The notes under the pieces were generated by a model. It had not been told where the DNA came from. It saw nothing but the letters and a program-made list of their open reading frames with translations, and did no database searches. Below are positions 11,150 through 24,050 of a DNA stretch of 64,000 nt, in pieces. Position 1 is the first letter of the stretch; each line of letters begins with the position of its first letter. Source of the stretch: Epiperipatus broadwayi (Eukaryota > Onychophora > Udeonychophora > Euonychophora > Peripatidae); NCBI GenBank assembly GCA_028023455.1, contig JAQFVV010000566.1, forward strand, positions 122,001-186,000, written 5' to 3'. Position numbers and translations under genes: made by a program.

Positions 11150-11480
11150 AACCATGCCGTGGGTGAAAGAGTGGGGGGTTTTGGTTGCTGGGCTTATAGC
11201 CAACTCAAGCACCCATCTAACTATGGTCAGAAAATTGATATCTAGTTAGCAATATAATCATGGGAAACCTCGAATGAAGTTCTTGAATAGTTTATTGCTT
11301 GGGAATTTGTAAGAAATGAGCATCGTCGTTGCAATTGAGCTCCACAAAATGCATACTGCCCTAATTCATCCAGAGTATGGAAAACCTCACCCCCTGATCG
11401 TTGTCAGTATCAGTAATGGGGTTTCCTTCACGGTACCTTTTTGGAGAATGATGGGAGAGACACTCTTGCGGACGGCTATA
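11150..11480. other. GC-richer block of unknown origin
   Basis: About 330 bases, visibly less AT-rich than either side (for example CCATGCCGTGGGTGAAAG). Reading frames in both directions are broken by stops. It may be a transposon fragment. Confidence 0.3.
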
Positions 11481-12687
11481 TAAAAAAATGTTTTACGTTT
11501 AGTTTCTTTGTTGTATTGCTGGTTTTTAGTCAGATTGGAGAAGGGATTTGTAAATAAATAAGACAGATATTGTGACTTTCAATGGTGAAATTATGAAATG
11601 AATTGCATTAAAAAGACAGCTAGCTGTTGTATACTATTACCAATAATGGTCAAATGTTACAGCTGCATTATAGTTTTATAGTGTCTAATCATATCAACTT
11701 GAATATTTACAATGAATTTAGCTTATTTTCATTTTTTCTGTGAATGTGTGCATGTTATATATATATTTTGACACAAAAATTTCATGGGCAACAGATATAT
11801 TGAGCTCATCGTATATAATTAACAGTATTATTTTATTGACATTTCTGCTTGATCACACTTATCAACTAGGTAAGAAATAATTTAAAAATCAGTTTAGGGA
11901 TGCTTCTAGCAGTAATACAAGGAACAAGAGTAAAAGTTGATCTCATGTAGATTTGTGGAACCTCCTATGTAGAATGTGTAATTGTTGCATCAATGCTAGA
12001 AGAGATGAACATGTGTAAAGCAGTGCTGTCATCAGGACTTCCATGTTATGGACACTGAATATAATATAGACTTTTCAAGTACCAGAATGATATTTATTAC
12101 CAAATAAAAACAGAAATCCTCAAGATTCATAAGAAACTGGACTATATCCCAAAATATGATGGTTCATTATAAATTACCTCCCATTTAAAAAAAAATTTTT
12201 TTTAAAGCCCATCAATTCAAATACTTGTTGGTTTTATATCTTCATCTATGTCACTCCCTTCCTATGTTTATATTTTAATAATTTTTAGTTTTATTTTATG
12301 CAAACATTTTTTTTTTCAAATAATTTTATTCCCTTACAGTACTGACTGTCCGGAAGTCTTTTTCAGAGCTACAAAATATTTAAATGTATATGACCACATA
12401 GAAGCAAAATATTTTACAAATATTTTTAGACCTTATAATTATTCATCTTAAAATATATCTTATTATTGTACTTAATATTTATAAAATACAAATTTAATTT
12501 TTATATACACTTTTAATAAACTAGTTTTTATCTTTATATTATATATATTAATTATTAAATTAAATTATTCATTTAAACTCTTTACAATTTAAATTCATGT
12601 ACTAAAATCATGTATTACTTAATTTCTACTTTTTAAAATCATCACAGACAAATTTTCAAAAAATTTATATATTTCTATTCTATATAA
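11481..12687. other. Non-coding stretch
   Basis: Nothing recognisable. AT-rich, with no credible frame. Confidence 0.4.
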
Positions 12688-13126
12688 TAACTCTTTATGT
12701 TTATTTTTGTAGCTCTTAGGTACTCTTATTTATTTTATTTATATATTTTTATTTTATTTATTATATTAACAATGATTTTTAAATCTAAATATTTATTTAA
12801 AGTCGAGTTAGTTTTTTCAATTAATACAGTTTTGTTTTATTTTCCTATCATCTAGATAGGAAAATTAAAGAAGCTATATTAATGTAAAAAAATTAGCAAA
12901 TTTAAATAAAAATTTAGGTTTAAATACTTCACTAATATAATAAATAGGTAGTTTTGATTTCAGCCATTTTTGTATAGAAATTTATCACTTGCAGGCTTCT
13001 TGGTGATTCTGCAGCGTCACCTAGCGTCCACAGTATGCATAACCGAAAACTATCAATAAATAAATAAAATAATATAATTTATATAAATAAGAGTAATAGT
13101 TGTAAAAAATAAACATAGAGGCAGTT
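12688..13126. mobile_element. Inverted-repeat (MITE-like) element
   Basis: The left arm TAACTCTTTATGTTTATTTT and its following 70 bases (TACTCTTATTTATTTTATTT) recur inverted at about 13055-13126, ending AAATAAACATAGAGGCAGTTA. The interior holds a unique core (CAGCGTCACCTAGCGTCCAC). Arms are diverged and low in complexity. No clear target duplication was identified. Confidence 0.6.
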
Positions 13127-13224
13127 ATCATCTACAGTAGAAATACTTCAATTTTTTTTTAAAAAAGTTAGTTATTAATGTTAGCAGCTAAGAAGGTAAT
13201 TATTTAAAAAAGAAATTAAATAAT

Positions 13225-13860
13225 GCATGATTTTAGTCATCACCATTACCATATTCAATCATTATTGATCCATTGTGGGATGAAAATCTCTCTAAATTTA
13301 CTCCCGTTTCACTAATTTCTGGTCTCTCTTAACCACGCTATAACAGTCAAACTTTATTATTTTATCATCCATTTGATATATTCTCCTTCTAGATCTTTTA
13401 GTCTCTTGAGATACAATTTAAGATTTTAATTGCCCATTTATATCATCTTTTTTAACAATATGTCCATTCCAGCTCTACTTCAGTCTATTAGTTTTTAAAT
13501 GATATCAATAATACCTCTTTATTCTCTAACCCATCCTATTTTGGTTTTGATCACTTCTTGTTATTCCTAACATACATCTCTTCATTGAGTGATTTGACGT
13601 ATCTGTATTGATCTTTTTATAAGAGTTCAAGTCTCGGATCCATAAATAAGAAATGGAAAAACATTTATTAAAAAATCTTCCTTTTCAAACACAAAGGTAT
13701 ATTTCCTTTTAGTACTATTTCTACCAAAAGCACTATCCACATTTTATTTTATTAATTTCATCAATTATGTTTCCATCTCCTATGATAATTTGATCAAGGA
13801 ATTTATAGTTAACTTCTAATTCATCATTATTAAAAGATTTTAGTTTAATTTAAATTTTAA
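13225..13860 (-). pseudogene. RTE LINE 3' fragment, degenerate, antisense
   Basis: Read on the minus strand, it parallels the C-terminal part of the reverse-transcriptase ORF at 26075-27122. Recognisable stretches include the motif region YKYLGQI, the block around PMCLKRKVFN and the tail before a GATGAT-type 3' end (CATCACCATTACC at the left edge). Many stops and frameshifts show it is an old dead copy. Confidence 0.75.
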
Positions 13861-15308
13861 AGAATTTAAGTACTTTGATAATTAAAAATATGTATAAAAT
13901 ATAAAGATAAAAATTAATATGTTAAAATTATGAATTATATTAAATAAAACAATCAAATATAATTTAAGATGAAAATTTTAATATTTGTACAAATGTAGCT
14001 AAAATATTATTTTGTATATTTAGATATAATTATTGTATTTTTAGAGAAATTCATTTCTTTGGAATCATATATTTAAATATTTTGCAGCTGTAAAGACAGT
14101 TGAAATTAGATATAAAATTATTTGAAGAAAATAATGTTTGCATTGTTTGAAGTGGAAAAAGAAATGTGTTAAGTATAAATATATGTGATACTATTCAATG
14201 CATAGGGGATAAAGAAGAGAAACTAAGAATAATATATTTTTCTTGTTAACAGTTTTAAATAACATGATAACAGATATAATGCAGCCGAAATATAGCTTTA
14301 ATAGTACTGTGAATATATATGGATAAATTCCAGAAATTTTATGGAAACTTTCAGGATCAATCACAGAATATTAAATTATATAATTCTCAATAATTTATCA
14401 AAATAACATTTGTCTTTAACTAGGTAGAAGTTCATGTGGCTATTGCAAAGATATAAGAAGGCATATAGATTTAATATTAAATTTGATATTAGTATTCAAT
14501 TGTAATTATATACTGTAATATTATACATGGTTGTTTCTAAAAGTTTCCATGAATTATACTTGTATATATGGATAATACATATTTAAAAAAGTCATTTATC
14601 ATCACTGTTTACAATCAGATTGTCTTTCCATATATTTCTTCATACACAAGACATATTATCAACGGAGCAAAAATGAATCTAGTAGAATATTACATGCATG
14701 GTTTTACCAAAATAATGGGAACATTTATCAAATAGCTATATTTTTGATGTCATGTCATACAGAAATATATCTAGAGCTCTAAAAAGATTTAAGAGCTACA
14801 TAGCAAGGAATTGTCATTACTTTTGTAAGAAGAATTATAAAATATTAAAACTTCAAATGGTTGAGCATTTCAATGTGATAGAACCAGCGATATAAAATAC
14901 ACTGATCACTTTCATGAAAGAGGTGTCTGGAACCTGCTGTAGTAAAAAATTAAGAATTAAAGATTCATGTGTGTTAGAAAGGATCATAAACAAAAGCAAA
15001 ATCAAATAAATCATCCAGAGTTCTATTTGCACATGAACTCCTGAGAATTTAGTAAAACAATTCTATTATGAGTTTTCTTAAGTGGAGTATTTACCGCTGA
15101 GCTGGCTTTTATTTTATGGTGCCATAGAGTTAGGACAGTTTTCTGCTGAAAGCATGTCTTATGATTGGGGAAAACATTTTTTACAATAATTGGGTTTATA
15201 TCTAATAATTATCAAAATATTTTTAACTAAGTTGCCTTCTTTTAATTATGAAATACGGTGATGAAGCTGTCATAAATATTAGACAGTCACATGATTTTGT
15301 TAGTTTAC
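13861..15308. other. Non-coding stretch
   Basis: AT-rich sequence with no recognised gene or element. It ends at the target duplication of the foldback element at 15322. Confidence 0.4.
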
Positions 15309-15321
15309 TTACTTTGTATGT

Positions 15322-16174
15322 CTGGTAAAATGAAAATATACGCAGGAAAGGTAGTTTTTTTTATAGTAATATTTAGCTTAATTACTGCCTCAGATGCTTT
15401 TAATATAGTTTTATTATATCTATTTATGACATATGATTCTTTATATCAATGTTTAATTAACTGTTCTCATATAATTGAATATTTAAATAGTCCATTTCAA
15501 AGAAATTGGTACACTTGTTTCTTTTTTGTTAATAGAAAAATGGTCACCATCTATTGTACATGCTTATTTAATCGTTTGCTTTCTAGCCTCTATCTGTGTG
15601 TACACTATCTGTTTTTGTTAGCTCAAGTCTATAATCAGTTTTCTGCTCATGGTGTGTAAATATTGAAGTGTGTTCTTTGTGGTTGGGCAAGTCTTGTTGA
15701 CAAATTCACCCTTGACTTCCCATAATATGCAACATTGCAAGCTGATTGGTGGCACTTAATTCTATAGTCCACTTGAGGTGCTGATTCATTTGGTATAGTA
15801 TCTTTAGAGTTATTGATTAATAGGTTAAGTGATGGAGCAGTTCAAAAGATTAAAGAAGCGTGTGCAATAGCTGGTGACTATTTTTCTATTACTAAAAAAG
15901 AAACAAGTGTACCCATTTCAAAAAATGGGCTATTTAAATATTCAAATTTAAATTTTAAATTAAAATTGAATACATGAAACACTTGATTAAACATTGATAC
16001 AAAGGACCATTTCATCCACTATATGCCATGAATACGATATAGTAAAAATATATTGAAAGCATGCTAGGCAGTAATAAAGCTAAATATTATTTTTTTTAAA
16101 AACTACCTTTTCTGTGTTTTCATTTTACCAGATATTACAATGGCTCAGAAAAGAAGAAATTTGTCACAATTGAA
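15322..16174. mobile_element. Foldback element, copy 1, with 13-bp target duplication
   Basis: It begins CTGGTAAAATG and ends CAATTGAA. The 13-base sequence TTACTTTGTATGT is repeated exactly at both edges (15309-15321 and 16175-16187). The left about 240 bases recur inverted at about 15875-16134 (for example AGCATGCTAGGCAGTAATAA on the right). The right side then carries about 40 more bases with no left counterpart. A second copy, with the same ends and the same one-sided extension, lies at 41170-41788. Any open frame inside is incidental to the arms. Confidence 0.85.
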
Positions 16175-16187
16175 TTACTTTGTATGT

Positions 16188-17554
16188 ATACATCGCATTT
16201 TTTAAATCATTTTGGAGGTCTAGGTTCATTTCATGTTCTCATTTTTCCAGAAAGTGTCGTTCTAATTCATACAGGTGTTGCAATCAGATATTGGTTTAAG
16301 AAACTCGCCATTACACATCTTTCATAACTTTTTTAATAATGTACTTTTTCAAAGAGTGAGCAGGCTTTTTCCTCCATAATTAATGGTTTTATGGACACTA
16401 TTAAAACATATAATTTTAATCTGCATAGAAATCAAGTGAGTCTTTAAGCATGGATTAGCCCTATAGTGTATCAATAAATATATGATTTTTTATTTTGATT
16501 ACCTTATATATTTATGCATATGTTTGTACGTTATTTGCAAAAAAATGAGGTTAATAAGTCTGACTTGTGAATTATTATGGTAAGCATATTCAGAGTGTGC
16601 TTCTCAACAAATATATATTTTCAGCAGGTATTTTTAATATTAGCGAATATTAAGTGATATTAAAATGATTAGAACTTATATATTGTGTATAGGTTTTTAT
16701 ATTGTCTTAATCCTATCTATGAATACTGTTGATAAATAAAAATTCCACCTGCAGTGATCATAATTATTATTTAATTAATAAAGATGAAATAGCTAAGATC
16801 AAGAAATTTAGCTATAAATAGATCTAAATTAATCACTTTTCTTTCTATTAATGTCAACAAATGATTTTATGAAATTTGATTAATTATAACTGAAAATTCC
16901 CATGTACTAAATAGTCAAAGTAATTAAAAATAACACGCATTTGTTAAATAAAAATTTTAAACAGCTAAAGATTCATATTAATCATCTCCTAGCTCATCTA
17001 ATACTAATTAAAAGAAATATGGAATTTTCTTTCATAGTTCTTAAGTTAAAATGAGTGGATTAATATTTTCTTATATATACAATATTATATCTTATAATCA
17101 ATAAAATATAATATAAATCTTTATTATATTATAACAACAACTTATAAATACATTACATAATAATTATATATATATATAAAAGCCTTTTTCGGTAATACTA
17201 AATTTTTACCCTTTTCAATATCTCTTACTAATACCAACACGTATATTACGTACATAGCGACATCTACCGACATTTTCTATAATTCATTATTTTTGTCAAT
17301 TTATTTATATATCTCCCTTTATTCCTTAGAATTAAGTATATATTATAAACAGAATTAATAGGTGGTGGAACTTCAGTTTGTAATGTCCGTTTCAGAGCTG
17401 AAATTTTTTATATAAATATACAAATATTTTCATTAAATTTTCTATCTACATACCTGTGAAAACCTTTTATATCCTGTAGCTGTTTAAGGTAGGGCTTAAA
17501 TTATTTACAGATTTACGAAGTTGTTATATTTTCAGTTTTTATGTGTAAATATTA
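16188..17554. other. Non-coding stretch
   Basis: AT-rich with no recognised feature. A short GC-richer phrase containing GCGACATCTACCGACA lies at about 17257, similar in style to a phrase at 13015. Confidence 0.4.
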
Positions 17555-18245
17555 TTGTCAAACTTCTTTTCAAAAACTTTATTTCCATATATAAACTATA
17601 TGAACATATATATATAATCACATATTATATATAAAAAGATCTAAACCTGTTTTAAATAGGATTAATCGTGTTAGATAGGAATATAAAATAAAATGTAATT
17701 AATATGGAATGTTTAAATTGTATTTAAATAAATTGTTAAAGGATAGAGAAATAATTTACATTAGTTTTTAAATAGATTTAAAAGTATAGATAGGAATTGT
17801 AGATAATTGATACGGAAGTTAGATAAAATAGTTAAAGGAGAGATAAATTTATAATTGGGGGTGGGTTAAATGGATTTAAATATTATTTTGTTTACTGGTG
17901 TTTTAGGTGGTTTTCAATATTTTTTTGAAAATTTATAATTAGTATGCAAAAAGGAAGTTTTATTATAAAGGGAGAAGAGGGAGGAAGATGTAAGTAAAAT
18001 ATAATAATGTATAGTTAATATGTTCTATTATTGTGAATTTGATGAGTTAATGTTTGATATATGGAAGAGATTTGTATTTAGAGTATTATGTAGAGATATG
18101 TATGTTTTTGTTATAGGTCTTTGAAAATGACTGTAATGGGGTAAAAAACCTTGAAACGTTGGAAGTGTGTAATATGTTATTATATATGTTCATATAGTTA
18201 ATATATGGCAATAAAGTTTTTGAAAAGAAGTAGAAGTTTGTGAAG
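17555..18245. repeat. Inverted repeat with about 75-bp arms and 530-bp loop
   Basis: The left arm (17555-17640, containing TTTTCAAAAACTTTATTTCC) recurs inverted at about 18165-18245. This is a MITE-like layout. The edges and any target duplication were not resolved. Confidence 0.6.
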
Positions 18246-19339
18246 TTATTTATAATGTTGGAGAACATATATATTTTAAAGAAGAAAGTGATTGTTTAAT
18301 TTGTTATTGTAATATACATATTTAATTATTCCAAAATATATTCTCACATTATTTTCGTTTTAAATTTAATACATTGTATTAATTCTGATAAACATTATAA
18401 TCACATGATTTTCTTTCAAAATCTCATTAATTCTCAACTTGCATTATCATAAGAATATTTTCTTTCCTACATTTTAACCAAATTTGATTTATTTATAAAA
18501 ACACCTACATTGTCAATAGTCAAAATAAGAGTCATAGATCACATGACCCTATTCTCTTAAGCTTGTAAGTTATAAACAATGAAGATTGCCAATTCCCCAA
18601 CAAGCTTTGTGATAAATGCTTAGCCAGAGAAAGCATTTAAAATATCTGTCAGGAACCCTCTCACCAAACCTACATTGTCTTCTTTTAATTAAAAAGCTGA
18701 TAGTGAAGAAACAGTGTGGATATTTTTGTAAATAAAATAGATTCTTGACAACAACCATAAAATATGGTTGTAATGTAAGAAATAAAAATTTATATATTAC
18801 TACCAATTGATATCGCAATACGTTTTTTATTTCTTAAATATTTCAATTTTTTATAGTGCGAAAATGGGCACATTACAAAATTAATATGTATGGATCCAAA
18901 CTACGAGTTTAACATTTGACATTTCAGTAGTATTGTTCGTGAAATACAACAATAATATGAATGTCATATAAAATGTTAAATAAGAATACTGTGTTTATTG
19001 TTGTGTCAGATAAGAGTTTGTTATTAATGGTGAAACTCATAATTTGAAATTATTTAATTATAATTTTCCAATTGCGAGATAATCATTTAGTTATTAAATG
19101 ATGTTAGAAGTTAAAAGCACTATTATTACTCATTAAAAATGAAGTATATATATATATACGTTAAAATTTTAAGAAGTTGGACATAATGAAATACTAGAAT
19201 AAATGATACTATAAGATTGGTAAGCAATTTTCTATTATTACCAATAATGATCAAGTATTATTTGGTTATTTATCTTCAATCACTGAGTTTATACACAGTG
19301 TCCTTATGGAAAAGTGATTGATTCTGTCTCTCAGCTTCC
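18246..19339. other. Non-coding stretch
   Basis: AT-rich sequence with no recognised gene or element. Confidence 0.4.
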
Positions 19340-19560
19340 GACAACATGATCTCTGAATCAATATATTTGTTATATAACAATATTGTTTAGCTATTTACCA
19401 CAGAAAATTTTAAGGCATTAGTGGGTCTTGACCATGAAGTACATGAAATGTGAATGTATTTCATATCCCAATCTATGATGAAATAATGCACTCTTGTTGA
19501 ATTTAGTTTTAAATTGAGCATAACTGCTATTGAAATGTTTAAAATGAATCAAACTGAGTA
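19340..19560. repeat. Inverted-repeat family M, partial copy
   Basis: It shares GTTATATAACAATATTGTTT-like and AGCTATTTACCACA sequence, and a TGACCATGAAGTACATGAAATGTG block, with copies at about 21608-21920, 46574-46880 and 54848-55170. Confidence 0.55.
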
Positions 19561-19729
19561 TGGCAGTGAGTCTATGAATCACAAGAATGTTTTCAAATGG
19601 TTTGCAAGTTTTTATGATGGTGGAGAGAGCATGGAGGAGATCTTCTCTTAAATATGTAAGTATATCAAGATATAAATTCTAATAATTTTAACAAGCCTGC
19701 AAATAAATTATGTCTGTTCAGCACATAGT

Positions 19730-20110
19730 GTGACCCAGTGATAACGTGGCTGGCAACTGGTTCTCTGGACAAGCTAGTCAGCAGCACCATCTCTAAATCA
19801 ACATATATATGTAGCTGATATTATGCAATCTTACTCATGGGCAACTAAATCCAAATATGCTACCATAACAACAGTTCACAAGTCATACTTAAAGGGTTAT
19901 TTCAACAAATTTATAAATAATGCCCATACTCTCATTAGCGATGATCAGCGTTTAGACAAAAACTAGTCACTTTTCAAATGGTGCTAATAATATATAATTT
20001 TATTCATAGGGCAACTGAGACTGAATATCTGCTATAACAATTCACAAATTAAATTTCTAGAATTAACAAACCTATTTTCTCATATAAACACTAATCTACC
20101 AGTTAGACAG
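19730..20110. repeat. Degenerate tandem duplication, about 190 bp
   Basis: The phrases GGGCAACTAAATCCAAATAT and GGGCAACTGAGACTGAATAT, each about 100-160 bases after ACAAGCTAGTCA or AAACTAGTCAC, mark two diverged direct copies. Function and origin are unknown. Confidence 0.4.
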
Positions 20111-20312
20111 AAGATAATCACTTTTGTCTGTCATGTTCTTATATATGGTGGATAAATTAAATGTAAATTTTGATAATTTTAATAAGTCCTATAAATTGAA
20201 AGCTTCAAAGGATTAAAACACAGCTGGGGCAGGGCAAATTAGCATACATCTAGACAGTTAAAGAATATAATGTAACAAAATATATAATTAATATATTATA
20301 GAGCTATATCAT

Positions 20313-20665
20313 ACTCAAAGAAGTATGGAGAGATGCATGTTGGGAGTAACAAGAAGAGATCGAAAACACAATGTATGGGTAAGAGAACAAACAGGTGTTA
20401 TTGACCTCATTGAAAAAATTAAAAGATTGAAGTGGAGTTGGGCTGGACCTATTGCTAGAAGAGGTGATAGTAGATGGACAATTGAAATCATAAACTGGAT
20501 TCCAAGAGATTGTAAAAGACCAGAAAGAGACCACATGTGAGATGGATGGATGAAATAAGAAAGTGTGCAGGGATGATGTGGGAAGAGATGCTAAAGATTG
20601 GAGAAGATGGATTGAACTTGGAGAGACCTTCATCCTGCAGTGAATTGATAATGGTTGTTGATGAT
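20313..20665 (+). pseudogene. RTE LINE 3' fragment, sense, 5'-truncated
   Basis: It starts at the equivalent of residue about 227 of the 26.1-kb reverse-transcriptase ORF (MERCMLGVTRRDRKHNVWVREQ) and runs to the 3' end with a short TGATGATGA tail. It carries at least one frameshift near 20535. Close similarity to the 26.1-kb copy indicates a recent family; strong 5' truncation is typical of LINE insertion. Confidence 0.9.
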
Positions 20666-21096
20666 GAGAGTTATCATATTAAATTGAATGGTTTTATTCT
20701 CCTTTTGCAAGATAAGAGGATGTTAAATGCATTTATTAATAAATGTAAAAGCTTTCTTCATCTCTCCATATAGCTTTATTTGAATATGCATTATTCAACA
20801 ATTGAAATATGTTTTTTTTTTAAATATTAAATGAATAATTTATTTTGAAAAGGCAATGTTACACTAATGAGTAGAAATTCAACATTAGATTTTTTATTAA
20901 ATTATATATCACTTTTAAATAATTTATTTCATTATCTAATAAAGCTTACTTACATTAAATCTTTGATTCACCTTATTATTTATTTATAATAATTTTTAAT
21001 GGGTATTAGTTACATGATTGTGCATGTATGTTATATTTGTATAATTATTTTTATATTTGAAATATACTGTAATACGTTTTACTTTGTTCCTAACAG

Positions 21097-21298
21097 AGAG
21101 ATTATGCGAGAAATCCAGCGCCTGCGAAAAGAGCAGGAAATGTCATTTCATTCGCCATCGCAGCAAAATCCAACTTTGTTAGCAGAGCTGCGAGCATTAC
21201 GGCAGCGTAAGGACGAGCTGGAAATGCGCATGACAGCATTACAAGAAAGTAGGCGGGAACTGATGGTGCAGCTGGAGGGTCTGATGAAACTTTTAAAG
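21097..21298 (+). CDS. Dystrobrevin exon (coiled-coil region)
   Basis: Dystrobrevin is a cytoplasmic scaffold of the dystrophin-glycoprotein complex and binds dystrophin and syntrophins. This exon encodes [14 protein letters not shown] ... [20 protein letters not shown] ... [18 protein letters not shown]. This is very close to the paired heptad coiled coils by which vertebrate dystrobrevins dimerise with dystrophin. Acceptor: a T-rich tract then TAACAG, AG at 21095-21096. Donor: GTAGGA at 21299. The first base completes an Arg codon (phase 2) and the exon ends on a codon boundary, joining in frame to 33157. Dystrophin itself has a related coiled coil, but the downstream exons match dystrobrevin. 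The earlier exons (EF hands, ZZ domain) were not recognised in this window. Confidence 0.93.
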
Positions 21299-21607
21299 GT
21301 AGGAAGAAAATATGCGCAACACATTTATATAGTCATGACAATTTAGTCAACTTTCGCTTACTTTCTTGCATTCATATGTTTATATTTTCTTTCATAGAGT
21401 ATAATTTTATTTGAATGAATTTTTTATGGTTATTATGGATTTTTGTATGGTATAAATTGTAAATATAAATCTGTGAATACTTATAGGTATACATCTTGAA
21501 AATAACCACAAGAGATGGTCACAACATAGATGGATAGATAAAATAGTATATTGTATACATAATGTGTACCAGACTGGTTTTTGAAACTACCTACAACACC
21601 ATCTAGT

Positions 21608-21920
21608 GTAGCTATTTATCAGAATAATTTCAAGATGCTAACATGTATGGATCATGAGTTGCAACATGAAATGTGACAGTGTTTTTCACATCTTCATTGA
21701 TCATTTTCATGGCTTCTCTTGCCATCATGAAATCTTACAAACCTCTTGAAAATGTTTTTTGTGACTAAAGGTTATATTGCAATAATGTTTTTTAATTATT
21801 TCAAATAATACAGTAGCAGTTTTGCCCAATTTAAAACAAAAATTTAGTGTTAGTATATTGTTCCATTATGGTGTATGGTATGAAATCACATCTATGTTTG
21901 TGATGACTAGCTAAACTGAG
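21608..21920. repeat. Inverted-repeat family M, copy
   Basis: It contains AGCTATTTATCAGAATAATT and GGATCATGAGTTGCAACATG on the left and a partly complementary GTATGGTATGAAATCACATC on the right. The shared middle (CAGTAGCAGTTTTGCCCAAT) is close to the 54.8-kb copy. Confidence 0.65.
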
Positions 21921-22335
21921 TATGACTCAGTTAGTCAAAAGCATGCTCAGTGTTCTATGTTGATGCATTTAACATTATTTTAAAGTCTTAAACAAGCTTT
22001 TCTTAGTATATGTATTATTTATGTTAAATTACATTTTTCCAAAAAACATTTAAAACTATTGGAATTACTAAACTCTATTACTATGTAACATGTGCTTTGA
22101 TTCAAATATAAATCGGCCAGCAGTTTAAGAATATAACCAGTAAACTGTTTTACTGAAGCATTCTATATGTGAGTATAGTAAAGAAATAGTTTATACAACA
22201 AACCAAGATTTATAAAGAGAAGTTATATTTAGAATTTATAATATTGAAATTAATAGGCCACTTTTAAAAAGAAAGACGAAATGGATAGTTATTAAAATAT
22301 TGATTTATTAAATCATATTGTTTAATGCTAAATTT

Positions 22336-23172
22336 GGTAGTTGTAACTTACGCCCAATGTGGCCGCTTGATGGCATTATTTCTCTGCAAAAGCACAGAAA
22401 TATGCCGTTGGTTACATGTCCCAACTTACAGCCTGTACAACAGTTTTGTTCATATTAGCCATTAGCAGACCTAGATGGTGTGTGTAATTATGGAAATAGC
22501 ACACACTTCACAGATCGCTACTGTAGGATGTGAGGGTGTATGGAATTCTACTGGCCTTAAGTGTTTTTATGAGCATTCAATATAATGATCTTACACTTTA
22601 CCTGACATACTATTACATACTAATAATTGTAAGCCTGTCATTGTGTTTCCCTACACATCTTGGAAGGTGAAAACAATTGCAAAAGGGTAGGTCCCAGAAC
22701 CATTTCACATAAGTCATGCGAAAAGGCATATTTGCGGGAGAACAGCTATGAGAGTTAATAAAATGGCTGTCATTGTATGTTGTTTTGGAAATCATAATCT
22801 TGGTTGCTTAGACAAGTGCATGTATTGACCGATCCTTCGGATCGGCAAAACCATCACCACCCCCCCACATTCCAGCACTACACGCTGAAAGCTTGGTTTG
22901 CTCGTAGTCATGCATGTATTGGTCGATCTTTCAGATTGGCAAAACCATTGGTCAACTCCCCCACCATGCCAGCACTATGCACTGAAATGTATAATGTAAT
23001 TAAAAAATGTAATTTAGAAAATAATGTTGGTTCGTAAATTTTTTAAAAATACTTTGAAAAATTGTCGGAAAACAGAAAACAAAAAATTATCGGCCCGGTA
23101 ATGTTACATTTCATTATTTTTGCAAGCAACAACACCACCAAGTGGCTGCATTGGGCATAAGTTACAACTACC
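22336..23172. mobile_element. Non-autonomous TIR transposon with 8-bp target duplication
   Basis: The ends are GGTAGTTGTAACTTACGCCC and its complement GGGCATAAGTTACAACTACC; the inverted ends match over about 37 bp. The direct repeat CTAAATTT lies at both edges (22328-22335 and 23173-23180). GG-starting ends with an 8-bp duplication fit Merlin (or P-type) rather than hAT, which starts CAG. No transposase is encoded. The interior holds a 93-bp direct repeat at 22799-22987. Confidence 0.88.
22799..22987 (+). repeat. 93-bp direct repeat with a conserved hairpin
   Basis: Two adjacent copies start CTTGGTTGCTT (22799) and CTTGGTTTGCT (22892). Both contain CATGTATTG, then a small stem-loop (CCGATCC-TTC-GGATCGG in copy 1, TCGATCT-TTC-AGATTGG in copy 2), then GCAAAACCAT and GCCAGCACTA-type sequence. 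Confidence 0.85.
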
Positions 23173-23574
23173 CTAAATTTATATTTTTTAAATTTTATTT
23201 TAAAACTCTAAATTTTTATAAATATAGTGTAGTTATTTATTTGATTATTCTTGAAAGGTTTTTTTTTTTTAATTGTTTATAAAACTTATTGCCAAATCAT
23301 TCAGCAGAAAAATTTCAACAAACACCATTCAAGCTTTAAATAATACATTTTAAAAATGATGACCATAAATGATTGGCAAAATAATCCAATATATAAAAAA
23401 ATAGTTTTCTTTTTTGGTTTATATTTTTCAAGTCAAAATATGTCCCTTTTCCACTTTACTAATCTTTTAAGGTGCATAAGCAGTCTATTCAGCTTCAGTG
23501 CTGCCTTCTATTGCAATGCTATGCAATCTATAGTCACTAAACAGTAAATTGGTATTCAGTACCTATTTTATCTA

Positions 23575-23645
23575 TATCCCAGACTAGAAGCTGGCTTATG
23601 TCTCTCATTAATGAGGTGTTTTAGAGGGTGGTGTAGCTCTCATCC
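23575..23645 (-). repeat. Degenerate hammerhead-type repeat remnant
   Basis: On the minus strand, TTAATGA, a spacer ending AAGCCAG, and CTTCTAGTCTGGGATAT follow the layout of the intact hammerhead copies. Both CTGATGA and GAAA are mutated. Not expected to be active. Confidence 0.4.
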
Positions 23646-24050
23646 ATTAGTTAATTTTTTTTTACTAAATTACCATCATGAAATTTAAAACCAATTTAAT
23701 GTTTTGAATCTAGCCCTATTTGTTTGCATAAGTAGATAGTTCTGATATCAGGGTAAAACAATTTTGAATGAAATTGTATTGGCCTGATATTCATTTATTT
23801 ATTTCAGATATGCCTACATAAAATTAAATCTGAAGAAATTCGGTTGTGCAATTTATTTACTCTTGTCTGGGTTTCAGCTAATTAATTATTGAAGACTCTA
23901 TCCCATTTTGATTATTTTCTTTCTTAGCTATATGAATCATTTTTTGATAAAACATTAGCTTGACTGGTTTTTTTTAGTTCTAGTCTCAATCACAGCTTTT
24001 CAAGGCTCAAAACCTGGACTGTTTCATAGAAAGAGATATTAAAGAATGTA

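Noticed and set aside
15291-15659. 122-codon plus-strand open frame
   Set aside because: It lies in the arm and loop of the foldback element, has low-complexity hydrophobic sequence and no counterpart in the second copy.
22804-23037. 77-codon frame with His/Pro-rich start
   Set aside because: It runs through the 93-bp direct repeat of a TIR element, and the two repeat copies are read in different frames.
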